The translations under genes and the position numbers were made by a program. This document shows, in pieces, positions 17,905-25,554 of a stretch of DNA of 41,602 bases (within the stretch, counting starts at the first letter, position 1; each line of letters begins with the position of its first letter). The stretch is taken from positions 1-41,602 of the forward strand of contig JAUNHC010000044.1 of the NCBI GenBank assembly GCA_030524175.1, given 5' to 3'. Below the pieces are notes generated by a model, which saw only the letters and a program-made list of their open reading frames with translations, did not search any database and was not told the origin of the DNA. This DNA is from Eubacteriales bacterium (GTDB taxonomy: Bacteria > Bacillota > Clostridia > Lachnospirales > Lachnospiraceae).

Positions 17905-20900
17905 TTATTCTGCTAGTTTTATTGATATATTCACAGCCTCATTTTCGGACTTGTTGTTTTCATCTTTTTCTTCCCGCATCCAAACCTCACAATCCCAAAC
18001 CTCAACCCCACTATCCTCAAACACCCCACGCAGTCTCTTCTGCAGTTGTTCTTTTGTGACGCCTTTTTTCAAAAGCACCTGCAGAAACCCTCCGCCGCCT
18101 GCGCCGCAAATAAATCTCGCAGCGAGTAAATCCTCACACGATTGAAATATCTGGTCAATGCAGGTGTTTGTTGAGCCTTGGTCCAGTTGTTTGGACAATT
18201 CCCAGTGTTCGTCTAAAAGATTTGCGAAGGAATCAAGGTTGCCTTCCTCAAGTTCAAAGCACATCCGGGGCACCATGCGTTTCATTTTATAAAGAGCATC
18301 AACGGACTCTTTACGACCGCCGATATAGTTACCAACTACATCTCGCAGGAGGTTTCTTGCTAGTCGGCGCTGTCCGGTATAGATAAGTACGAATCGGCTG
18401 CTCAATTCTTTCAATGTGTCTTGGGCGATATCAAGCTGGTGTACGCGGATATCCTGACGGATGCCCGGCTTAGAAAGGATACACTTGATCCCTGGAGTGA
18501 GTCCACCCACCTGATCCTGCCAGCCCCCTCCGGTGCTCATAATCTGTTCTATTCCCAGGACTATATCATAAAGTTCATTTTCTCCGGCATCCCTACCTAA
18601 TAAGTGGTATATAGCCTTTGCACATGCACCGGCCAAAATGCTACTGGTTCCAAGACCGGAGCCTTTGGGTACACCGATGACACGAGTGGAAAGATAAATC
18701 CCACCGCCTAGTCTCCTGAGAATTTCTACAAGGTTTCCTCCCCCTTCCATGGGTATGATTCCGCAGGCAATAAGGGTTGCCTTGTGTAGTACAAAGGGGT
18801 CATAGGGATTATGACAATCCTGAATATCGGATAGTTCAGTAAAGCTTCCTTTTGCGCCAAAGTCCACACTTTCAAATACAATCCTCAGTTCCTTTAGTCT
18901 TCTTGCCTCCGCACATATTGGCAGCTTTCCTCGCAGCGATATCGCCGCATTCAATACGGCACCGCCTTGTTCATTGCAGTAGGGCGGAGTATCAGTCCAG
19001 CCTCCGGCAAGGTTAATTCTTACAGGCAGCTTAACCTCCACATTTTCCTTTTGTATACGACAGTTTTCATCTAAGACAATCCGCTGCCTCATTTCCTGAA
19101 AAATCTCATTTTGTATTGTATGAAAACACATCGTTTCTAAGGCATCATACGCTTTACCGTCAAAATGGAGCCGGTTTTCTTTCATAATTCTTGACAGATC
19201 ATAAAAGATACGAATCTTATCGGAAAAATCACTTTTTTCCGCAGTCTCAATCATCTGCCGGAATCGTTCGATATTCAATCCAGCCGTTCCAAAAACCTTG
19301 TTTGCCTCTTTGTAATAAATTCCTGCACGGATATTTTGCAGAAATTTATCTACCAGGATTCTGTTTTCTAAAGACTTCTGCATCCGCAGGCCATGTCGCA
19401 TATCTGCGGCATTGAAACTGGAATATAGACTTAAGCGTTCACATGCTTTCCAAGCCTGGATTTCCTTTTTCGATGCAGTGCCTTTGGCCATACGGCAGAG
19501 CATTACTGCATAATCAAGTGCATCCTTTTGAGCGGAACACGCCGGGTAAAGTTTTGCAAACCATAAGTATTCTTCACCCTGTCGCTCTTCGTCCCACAAG
19601 TCCATTACGCTTAGATTATTTATATCCATGAAATTCTTTAAATTTGTGCCCATAAAGCTTGGATTATCAGCAAGGCAGCTCTTGGGATTATCCTCCACAC
19701 CGAAAGCTCTAACCACATATTTACCATTCCCAAGCTTCAGCCCATGAAAAACCGTTTCAGGGGGTATGGTCTCGTTTTCCATCTCAATTCCAGACACAAC
19801 AGAGTGTTTCCCAAGTTCTACCCCTTTTCCAAGGTAGCTGTCCTCGACATAACAGGCATCAGAGAGCTGGACATCCTTGGATATAAAACTATTATGTATG
19901 GCGAAATTTCCTTCATCTTTCCAGTTCGTTCCTACCAGACGTTTCCAATCTAGAAATTCATATGCCCCTATAGTTTCCGTGAGAAGTTGGAGTAACTCGC
20001 GGGTTGTCCCAAAATGAATGAATTCTGCTGGAGACAGGTGAAGAAGTTTCATATTATAATGATGGATTGCCTCCCATATTTCTTTTCTGCAGGCAAGCAG
20101 TTCCTCGCATATCTGTCCTTCTGCAGTTTCTTTATAATACTGTTCCAAGGTTGATTCCCCTGCAAGCGGATAGAGAAAATCTCCATAAAAGCTCAACCTT
20201 GCTTTCTCATTGACAAATCTGCTGTATTTGACCTCATCTGGCTTTCCATTTGTGGAAATCAGAGAATATAGAGCGTGGAGCAGGCTGCAGTCCATGAGGA
20301 TTGCACCCGTATCCAAATCTACTTTATCTTGTGTGTTTACTGCACCCAACTCACGTAAACGGTATTCTGTTTGTTTATGTAAAAACTGGGCCACATTATC
20401 ATTACCGTCATTGAGAAAAACACCATGGTTTTTTCCAGTATTGACATGCTCTTTTATAGAAATAGCCGCAGCACCGTCAAATTGGGAATCAATTTGCAGA
20501 GGATTGAACAGAAGCAGAACATCTCCGGATAAAACCAGCATTCCTTCTTTGATTCTCGCGGGAACCCCTGACATTCCTATTATAAATTCGTCAAACAACG
20601 TAGACGTTTCACCGTTAGGCAATTCTCGCGGCACTGGCGAAAAAAGCTTTCCGCAGGCAGAATATTGAGGTACTCGTTTGCTGTCTCCACCGGAATGGAT
20701 GACCATAATGCGCCTGCCCTTAAAAGGTTCCTCGGCTTTTTCCCGGTCTGCGATATACCGCAGGGCATGAAACGTTGCTCCGCCGGACCCCACTCTTTTC
20801 CCTTCAGGGTCAGGGAGAACCGCATAGTGGACTTTTTCGGGAATCAAATGATTGTCAAGGCGATACTGGATCTGCTCCCTGTAAATCTCAGCCTGCGCCT

Positions 20901-21036
20901 CATTGGACGCCGTCAGAATCAAATAATCCCATCTGATAAAGTTCTCTTTGTTAATGCTTCTGTTATAATCTTCCCAGGAATCAAGATAAGACTGCCTAAG
21001 AAAAAGATTCTGCATTTTATGGTACTGTGCTTTCAT
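17905..21036 (-). CDS. fkp: Bifunctional L-fucokinase / fucose-1-phosphate guanylyltransferase
   Basis: 1043 aa, somewhat longer than Bacteroides Fkp (about 950). The N-terminal half is the GDP-fucose pyrophosphorylase domain: GKRVGSGGATFHALRY near residue 79 and SGGDSKRVPQYSACGK near residue 115. A left-handed helix-like stretch (about 395-455) follows. The C-terminal half is a GHMP kinase: VRINLAGGWTDTPPYCNEQGG near 690 and PKGSGLGTSSILAGACAKA near 800, the ATP loop. The enzyme phosphorylates free L-fucose and makes GDP-L-fucose, so the cell can put host-derived fucose on its surface. It is the first gene of the polysaccharide operon; AAGGA lies 7 nt before the start. Related heptose or arabinose kinases share this layout, so the substrate is likely rather than proven. 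Confidence 0.88.
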   Translation of the reverse strand: MKAQYHKMQNLFLRQSYLDSWEDYNRSINKENFIRWDYLILTASNEAQAEIYREQIQYRLDNHLIPEKVHYAVLPDPEGKRVGSGGATFHALRYIADREKAEEPFKGRRIMVIHSGGDSKRVPQYSACGKLFSPVPRELPNGETSTLFDEFIIGMSGVPARIKEGMLVLSGDVLLLFNPLQIDSQFDGAAAISIKEHVNTGKNHGVFLNDGNDNVAQFLHKQTEYRLRELGAVNTQDKVDLDTGAILMDCSLLHALYSLISTNGKPDEVKYSRFVNEKARLSFYGDFLYPLAGESTLEQYYKETAEGQICEELLACRKEIWEAIHHYNMKLLHLSPAEFIHFGTTRELLQLLTETIGAYEFLDWKRLVGTNWKDEGNFAIHNSFISKDVQLSDACYVEDSYLGKGVELGKHSVVSGIEMENETIPPETVFHGLKLGNGKYVVRAFGVEDNPKSCLADNPSFMGTNLKNFMDINNLSVMDLWDEERQGEEYLWFAKLYPACSAQKDALDYAVMLCRMAKGTASKKEIQAWKACERLSLYSSFNAADMRHGLRMQKSLENRILVDKFLQNIRAGIYYKEANKVFGTAGLNIERFRQMIETAEKSDFSDKIRIFYDLSRIMKENRLHFDGKAYDALETMCFHTIQNEIFQEMRQRIVLDENCRIQKENVEVKLPVRINLAGGWTDTPPYCNEQGGAVLNAAISLRGKLPICAEARRLKELRIVFESVDFGAKGSFTELSDIQDCHNPYDPFVLHKATLIACGIIPMEGGGNLVEILRRLGGGIYLSTRVIGVPKGSGLGTSSILAGACAKAIYHLLGRDAGENELYDIVLGIEQIMSTGGGWQDQVGGLTPGIKCILSKPGIRQDIRVHQLDIAQDTLKELSSRFVLIYTGQRRLARNLLRDVVGNYIGGRKESVDALYKMKRMVPRMCFELEEGNLDSFANLLDEHWELSKQLDQGSTNTCIDQIFQSCEDLLAARFICGAGGGGFLQVLLKKGVTKEQLQKRLRGVFEDSGVEVWDCEVWMREEKDENNKSENEAVNISIKLAE

Positions 21037-21352
21037 TTTTCGTTCCTTATTGATGTTTCACCGGTTATCCTTACCTGTGATTATAGTTAGGTTTCTCATG
21101 ATCCAGAGGGATATCCTCTGTCAAGCACCTTTTTAAAAAAATAACTTCAAATACCCTCTCCCTATCCCCAATAGGGCACCCGGGACGTCTTCGCTGACTC
21201 TTTCCTATAAGAAAAGACACAACAGGCGGTATTCAACCTGACAGAGATTGTCACTGGCAGTCTCTGTGTTTCGCTCTCGCTGTATTCTCCGAAGTTTCGC
21301 TTCGAATCATTCTTTATGCAGGCACGTCATTGGCGTGCCTTTAAAACAGTGG
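21037..21352 (-). ncRNA. Hairpin-rich segment: candidate guide (omega-like) RNA and/or fkp leader
   Basis: No gene lies in these 316 bases. Perfect stem-loops seen by eye are 21321-21339 (GGCACG stem), 21290-21304 (CGAAG stem), 21241-21267 (ACAGAGA stem, 13-nt loop), 21160-21176 (CCCTAT stem) and 21104-21120 (CAGAGG stem). This density is unusual for a plain spacer. In TnpB and TldR systems the guide RNA scaffold lies directly 3' of the protein gene, which is exactly this position on the minus strand. It could equally be the structured leader of the fkp operon, or both. No guide or RNA boundary could be assigned. Confidence 0.4.
21080..21124 (-). promoter_or_regulatory. TTGACA and TATAAT-like boxes around a 17-bp palindrome before fkp
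   Basis: On the minus strand a perfect TTGACA (21119-21124) and TATAAT (21080-21085) lie 44-83 bases before fkp, but 33 bases apart, too far for an ordinary sigma-70 promoter. The palindrome CAGAGG-N5-CCTCTG (21104-21120) sits between them and overlaps the last bases of the -35-like box. It may be an operator, or the boxes may belong to different promoters. The real start site is unknown. Confidence 0.3.
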
Positions 21353-22558
21353 TCATCCCACATGTTTCCCGAATTGAATGAGGCATTTCTTTCCCATATT
21401 CCTTGCAGAATTCAGGTAGCGGCTGCCCCGGTGGCCGTCCTCGCACACATATTCATTCGTCTTCTTATCCGTAAATATTACTTTTTTTCCGCATTTCGCA
21501 CACACGGAGCTGATGTCGTTTGCGTGGACCTCTATGACGATGATCCCGGATTTCCAGGCTTTATATGACAGATACTGGCGGATTCTTGTGCTGAGATGTA
21601 TGGGGCTCCAGTCACCGGAGCTGACCATCACATATTTTGTGTAATTTTCGTTATATTTTGGCAAGACAATGACTGAAACTGCCTGTTCCTCACAATACCG
21701 CACAATTTCTGTGCTTACCTTATGTGCATAATGCTCTGCCAGGTGTTTGAGATGCATCCAATACTTCTGATTTGGACGCCCTGGCTGAGAGCCGCCCATT
21801 GATCTGCGGGACTTCTCGATTTTTTCTGTAAGCTGTCTGCAATGGTGGCTGTATTCTTTTCCGCCGTTCCAGAACTTTGCAGAAAGCTCTTGACCCTTTG
21901 AATTCATAACAGTTCCAACAGCAAAAGCATCACTGTTGGTAAACTGAACGCTGCATAAGTTTCTTTCCTCTGACAAGCGCTGCTTTACTGAGGATGTATC
22001 ATGGACGGTTTCCTTCACAGGGACGTGAAGCATGACAAAACCATTCTCAAATACCACAGACGGAGACATAAGCTGTGCGTCTTGGGGAAGTTCTCTGCCG
22101 TAGAGCCGGCAGTGCAGCCATTGCCATTGACTGCCGTCCCAGACCTTCAGAGTTATCTCATCCGGATAAAAATCGCGGTACATCCCTTTATAGTACACAA
22201 CTGCGGAATTTAGCTGTCCGGCCTTACGTCCGGGTGCAGTTTCCATACGTGTGCAGTGGCTTTTAGCCGCAGCAATTCCTGCATTGGCTGCAGCCCGCCT
22301 GAAATAAAGCGGAACTTTTTCCCAGGGTAGCGGTTCTTCAGGTTCTTTTTTGTTCCTTCCGGGAATGCTCAGCACTTCCAGCTCTCTGAGTATTTTCTGA
22401 CTGTTCAAATCCCATAATTGTGGATTCTTCAGAAGTAGTTCATAGTAGAAACGCTCAATCTTATTGTAAAATTTCTGTGTTAACCGCAGCCATTCAGGAT
22501 GTTTGCAGCGTAACCGGAGCCGTCGGGTAGTAATACTGTACCCCTGTGTACTGCTCAT
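21353..22558 (-). CDS. TnpB-like protein with all three RuvC catalytic acids lost (TldR-like)
   Basis: 401 aa from the ATG at 22558 (GGTGA 5 nt upstream; a TTG at 22570 adds 4 residues). The C-terminal half is recognisably TnpB/Cas12-type RuvC: a beta strand NLCSVQFTNSDAFAVG, a second strand VSVIVLPKYNENY, a zinc-finger region with CAKCG, and the closing SRYLNSARNM. In active TnpB these positions carry Asp (GIDLG), Glu (IVxEDL) and Asp (DRDxNAA). Here they are Phe206, Pro300 and Tyr381. The second zinc pair is also altered (CEDGH). The frame is otherwise intact and full length, so this is not decay. It fits a domesticated RNA-guided DNA-binding protein without nuclease activity. There is no tnpA. 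The next gene on the same strand is fkp, after a hairpin-rich spacer. An inactive transposon remnant is the alternative. Confidence 0.75.
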   Translation of the reverse strand: MSSTQGYSITTRRLRLRCKHPEWLRLTQKFYNKIERFYYELLLKNPQLWDLNSQKILRELEVLSIPGRNKKEPEEPLPWEKVPLYFRRAAANAGIAAAKSHCTRMETAPGRKAGQLNSAVVYYKGMYRDFYPDEITLKVWDGSQWQWLHCRLYGRELPQDAQLMSPSVVFENGFVMLHVPVKETVHDTSSVKQRLSEERNLCSVQFTNSDAFAVGTVMNSKGQELSAKFWNGGKEYSHHCRQLTEKIEKSRRSMGGSQPGRPNQKYWMHLKHLAEHYAHKVSTEIVRYCEEQAVSVIVLPKYNENYTKYVMVSSGDWSPIHLSTRIRQYLSYKAWKSGIIVIEVHANDISSVCAKCGKKVIFTDKKTNEYVCEDGHRGSRYLNSARNMGKKCLIQFGKHVG

Positions 22559-22653
22559 TTTTGTCACCAAAATCCCTTCATTTTGAAATTTGGCATTAAT
22601 CTTCTCGGCGCAAATTTTATTTAATATATAACTTATCCAATAATTATTTTTTT

Positions 22654-22678
22654 GTCGCTTATTATCGTAATAAGCGGC
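22654..22678. repeat. 25-bp palindrome, near-copy of the terminator stem at 23012-23040
   Basis: An 11-bp stem around TCG, differing from the core of the downstream palindrome mainly in loop orientation and one base. It is preceded by T7 on the plus strand and is not followed by a T-run on either strand, so it does not look like a terminator. It may be a protein-binding site or a dispersed repeat. Confidence 0.5.
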
Positions 22679-22680
22679 AG

Positions 22681-22719
22681 AAATAAGAAAACCTGTATAA
22701 AATATGGGTTTTCTTATTT
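22681..22719. other. 13-bp perfect stem-loop upstream of the TnpB-like gene
   Basis: AAATAAGAAAACC pairs perfectly with GGTTTTCTTATTT across a 13-nt loop. On the plus strand it runs into TATTTTAT, so it could terminate plus-strand transcripts. On the minus strand it would lie in the leader of the TnpB-like gene. Confidence 0.5.
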
Positions 22720-22932
22720 TTATTTTATAAATGACTACTTATAAAAATGGTTTGTTTGAACGATTGTTCTGAAATATGGTGATATAATTTGATAGATAAA
22801 CAATTTTTCAATCTAGAAATGTCTCTTAATCTGACCCCTTGTCTGACCATTTATACAGGGAATTTTGCTATAAATGAAATTTTATTTGTTTTTTGCGACA
22901 GATTATGACACTAAGACGTCATTATTCACAGC

Positions 22933-23044
22933 TTGACAGGACAAATATGAAGTGTTACCATAAATTAGGCCTAAAAATCAACAATAAGCCCATCTAATAT
23001 ATAAAAAAATCAAGCCGCTTATTACGATAATAAGCGGCTTTTTT
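22933..23044 (+). promoter_or_regulatory. Possible plus-strand promoter and small RNA ending at a terminator
   Basis: TTGACA at 22933-22938 is followed after 17 bases by TACCAT (22956-22961). Transcription would start near 22968 and end at the terminator at 23044, giving a roughly 75-nt RNA without a reading frame. The -10 box matches only 4 of 6 positions, so this is tentative. It would be the only plus-strand transcript in the window. Confidence 0.25.
23012..23044. terminator. Strong bidirectional intrinsic terminator after the aldo/keto reductase gene
   Basis: AAGCCGCTTATTA and its exact complement form a 13-bp stem with a CGA loop. It is followed by T6 on the plus strand and, after four bases, T7 on the minus strand. 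It lies about 105 bases past the reductase stop. Confidence 0.8.
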
Positions 23045-23149
23045 GATACTTATCCCTCTTCCGGGCGGGATTCTGTATCTGACTATTCAGTTGTTTCATT
23101 ATTATATCTCTTTTATGTTCTTCAATTCTTCCTGCACAACTTATTATAA

Positions 23150-24292
23150 TTATCCAAATAATTCCGCAGCTTTCTGCATCCTTTTAGCAACTTCCACTCC
23201 AAAGGGACAGCGTTCTTCGCAGCTCTGACATGCCACACAGTCTTTGCCGTTGGCGGAAAGGTCTTCGTAATGGGCTTTTACTGTTGCCGGGACTTCAGGC
23301 TGCATGACAGCCAGATCGTACAATTTGTTGACCATGGCTATGTCGATTTCCACCGGACAGGGAGCACAGTGGCCGCAGTATGTACACTGACCATAGTAGG
23401 CATGAGCCGGAGCCTTTGCCAAAACAGTAGCGTAGTCTTTTTCTTCCTCTGAAGCTGTTTCATAGGCCACTGCTTCATCCACATGCTGTGTTGTATCGTA
23501 TCCCACCAGTACACTGGCTACTGCTGGCCTGGTCAGGGCATAGTGCAGACATTGCACCGGTGTAAGGGCAACTCCGAAGGGTGATGCTTCCGCAGAAAAA
23601 AGACGGCCGCCTGCATATCCTTTCATGACTGTAATCCCTACACCATTCTGTTCACAGATTTTGTACAGCTCGGCTCTCTCCGGAGCAATCCCTCCCAGTT
23701 TTTCGTCATAAGATTCTTTGAAATAATCATCAATATTTTCACTTGCAGGCAGCATATCAAAGGCCGGGTTGATGCTGAACAGGATCATCTCGATTTTTCC
23801 GCTCTCTGCCGCCATTTTAGCAACTGCAGGATTGTGGGTGCTCATACCGATATGGCGGATAATGCCCTTATCTTTATATTCCTTTGCACAGGCATAAAAT
23901 TCTCCGTCCATAATCTGCCGGAATTCCTTTTCCTGGTCTACGAAATGAATCATTCCCAAATCAATATAATCCGTGTCCAGACGTTTCAGCAGATCATCGA
24001 AGGCCGGAATTGCTTTATCCAGCTCCCGTGTCTTTACATACTGACCGTCCTGCCATGTAGAGCCAAAATGTCCCTGAATGATCCATTTCTCCCTGCTTCC
24101 CTTGATGGCAGCTCCGATATTGGATCTTACATTAGGCTCTGACATCCAGCAGTCTAGAATATTGATCCCCAGCTCTTCACAATGAGCAACCACCCCTTTG
24201 ATTTCTTCCTTATTATGCCTTTCCAGCCATTCTGCCCCAAGACCGATCTCACTTACTTTTAATCCCGTTTTTCCTAGTTCTCTGTATCTCAT
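23150..24292 (-). CDS. Aldo/keto reductase family protein with two C-terminal 4Fe-4S motifs
   Basis: 380 aa from ATG 24292 (GAGAAGG upstream; a TTG at 24310 is the longer alternative). Residues 1-290 are an AKR barrel: MRYRELGKTGLKVSEIGLG, DLGMIHFVD and HIGMSTHNP. The C-terminus has CTYCGHCAPCP near residue 303 and CVACQSCEERCP near residue 352, two ferredoxin-like clusters. Of the AKR catalytic tetrad, Asp (ILDCW) and His (IHFVD) are visible, but the Tyr and Lys positions appear to be Glu and Gln/Gly. That suggests electron transfer or non-classical chemistry, as expected for the Fe-S AKR subgroup. It lies downstream of the LacI gene with a 151-bp spacer and may have its own promoter. Substrate unknown. 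Confidence 0.85.
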   Translation of the reverse strand: MRYRELGKTGLKVSEIGLGAEWLERHNKEEIKGVVAHCEELGINILDCWMSEPNVRSNIGAAIKGSREKWIIQGHFGSTWQDGQYVKTRELDKAIPAFDDLLKRLDTDYIDLGMIHFVDQEKEFRQIMDGEFYACAKEYKDKGIIRHIGMSTHNPAVAKMAAESGKIEMILFSINPAFDMLPASENIDDYFKESYDEKLGGIAPERAELYKICEQNGVGITVMKGYAGGRLFSAEASPFGVALTPVQCLHYALTRPAVASVLVGYDTTQHVDEAVAYETASEEEKDYATVLAKAPAHAYYGQCTYCGHCAPCPVEIDIAMVNKLYDLAVMQPEVPATVKAHYEDLSANGKDCVACQSCEERCPFGVEVAKRMQKAAELFG

Positions 24293-24326
24293 ATACCTTC
24301 TCCTCTCCAAATGCTTGTGTAAAAAA

Positions 24327-24425
24327 GTATATCACAAACAATGGCTTGAATCCAGTTTCCCGTAAGCAAATGCATGGTACGTCTTGGAGTTCATTTGTGA
24401 AATGCCGTATATCACAACAATAGCC
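24327..24425. repeat. Two GTATATCAC-type repeats exactly 80 bp apart
   Basis: GTATATCACAAACAATGGC (24327-24345) and GTATATCACAACAATAGCC (24407-24425) are near-identical direct repeats in the spacer between the LacI gene and the reductase gene. The second overlaps an inverted repeat, ACAACAAT-N7-ATTGTTGT, ending next to TTGACA on the minus strand. They look like paired regulator-binding sites for the reductase promoter. The regulator is unknown. Confidence 0.4.
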
Positions 24426-24443
24426 TAAATTGTTGTCAAGCCT

Positions 24444-25460
24444 TTAAATCGGTCTGCACGACTCCCGCTTGATGAGTGTAGTCTTCATCTGAATTAGACC
24501 ACGTTCTTCCAGCAGATCCGGTTCATTCATTCGTTTTAAAAGTAATTCAGCACTCTTACGTCCCATTTCAAAAGCTTCCTGTCGGATAACTGTCAACGGC
24601 GGGCGGTAAATTTTTGCCCAGCTGTAGTCATCATAAATCACCATGCTGATATCCTCCGGGATTGAAATGTGCGCCTCCCTGAAATACTGCAGTGCTCCCA
24701 TTGCATTTACATTACTCACAACATAGAGAGCTGTAATATCTGTCTCCTCCATAATTCTTCTGGTAGCATCATAACCGCTTTCAATACTGGACTGGCATTC
24801 CTTGACGTATTCTCTACGAAATGGGATTCCGCTGTCCTTGAGTGCCTTCAGATACCCCTGGTAGCGCCGGTCTGAATTAGGGTATTCACCAATAATGTCA
24901 CATAAAACACCTATTTTACGGTGTCCGAGTTCCGCAAGATAACGCACTGCTTCATAACTTCCGCTCTCCCCGTCACTGATAATGCAGTCTACGTCACTTA
25001 TCCCTTCCGGAACACGGTCGATAAATACATATTCTTTTTCCTCCAACAGCTGATGGATAAATGAGTGGTCTCCCCTGGAACTGGCTATTATTACACCATC
25101 TACCTGACGCATCAGAAGATTCTTTATCTCCTGCTCCTCACATTTAATGTCTTCCTTTGAGTTGCTAAGTACAAGAAAATAGCCATTTTTACTGAGCACT
25201 GTCTCTATTCCCTGCATGACCTGCATAAAAAAAACGTTAGAAGTTTCATCTTTTGTGATGGGAATCACAACTCCGATATTCTTTGATTTTTTTGTCCTGA
25301 GGGAGAATGCGGCTACATTTGGGACATAGTTCAGACTTTCCATTGCTTGTCTGACTTTTTCTTTTGTTTCCTCTGAAACAAACCGGGTTCCGTTAATTAC
25401 ATGTGACACAGTTGATATTGATACATTTGCCATTTTTGCTACATCTTTAATATTGGACAT
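24444..25460 (-). CDS. LacI/GalR family transcriptional regulator
   Basis: 338 aa from ATG 25460, which gives the classical start MSNIKDVAKMANVSISTVSHVIN; the GTG at 25484 adds 8 atypical residues. The helix-turn-helix and hinge (residues 1-60, SLNYVPNVAAFSLRTKKS) are followed by a periplasmic-binding-protein-like sensor domain (IGVVIPITKDETSNVFFMQVMQGIE onward). It is the last gene of the GH172 operon. The perfect 20-bp palindrome downstream of that operon's -10 box is the obvious candidate operator, so it is probably a local repressor released by a product of the glycan. The inducer is unknown. Confidence 0.93.
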   Translation of the reverse strand: MSNIKDVAKMANVSISTVSHVINGTRFVSEETKEKVRQAMESLNYVPNVAAFSLRTKKSKNIGVVIPITKDETSNVFFMQVMQGIETVLSKNGYFLVLSNSKEDIKCEEQEIKNLLMRQVDGVIIASSRGDHSFIHQLLEEKEYVFIDRVPEGISDVDCIISDGESGSYEAVRYLAELGHRKIGVLCDIIGEYPNSDRRYQGYLKALKDSGIPFRREYVKECQSSIESGYDATRRIMEETDITALYVVSNVNAMGALQYFREAHISIPEDISMVIYDDYSWAKIYRPPLTVIRQEAFEMGRKSAELLLKRMNEPDLLEERGLIQMKTTLIKRESCRPI

Positions 25461-25554
25461 AACCCACACTCTCTCTTCTTTCACTTTGTTTCATACTGAA
25501 ATCGGCCGGCTGTTCCGCCGCCATATTTATTAACTATAACATGTCCATGAAAAT

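Larger units (their letters stand above)
22571..23149. other. 579-bp AT-rich intergenic region with several palindromes, no gene
   Basis: No credible reading frame on either strand. It contains a 25-bp palindrome (22654-22678), a 13-bp perfect stem-loop (22681-22719), a LexA-like dyad (22758-22769), a TTGACA promoter-like site (22933) and a strong terminator (23012-23044). A clear promoter for the TnpB-like gene was not found: a TTGAAA at 22806-22811 has only a poor -10 partner. Confidence 0.6.

Noticed and set aside
21037-21352. CRISPR array partnered with the TnpB-like protein
   Set aside because: No direct repeats with regular spacers are present; the structure consists of unrelated hairpins.
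21353-22558. Active IS200/IS605 insertion sequence
   Set aside because: No TnpA (Y1 transposase) gene is present, element ends could not be defined, and the catalytic residues of the TnpB-like protein are gone.
22820-22828. TGTCTCTTA resembling the outer bases of a Tn5/IS50 end, followed by two TCTGACC copies
   Set aside because: Only 9 bases match, no inverted partner was seen, and there is no transposase of that family nearby.
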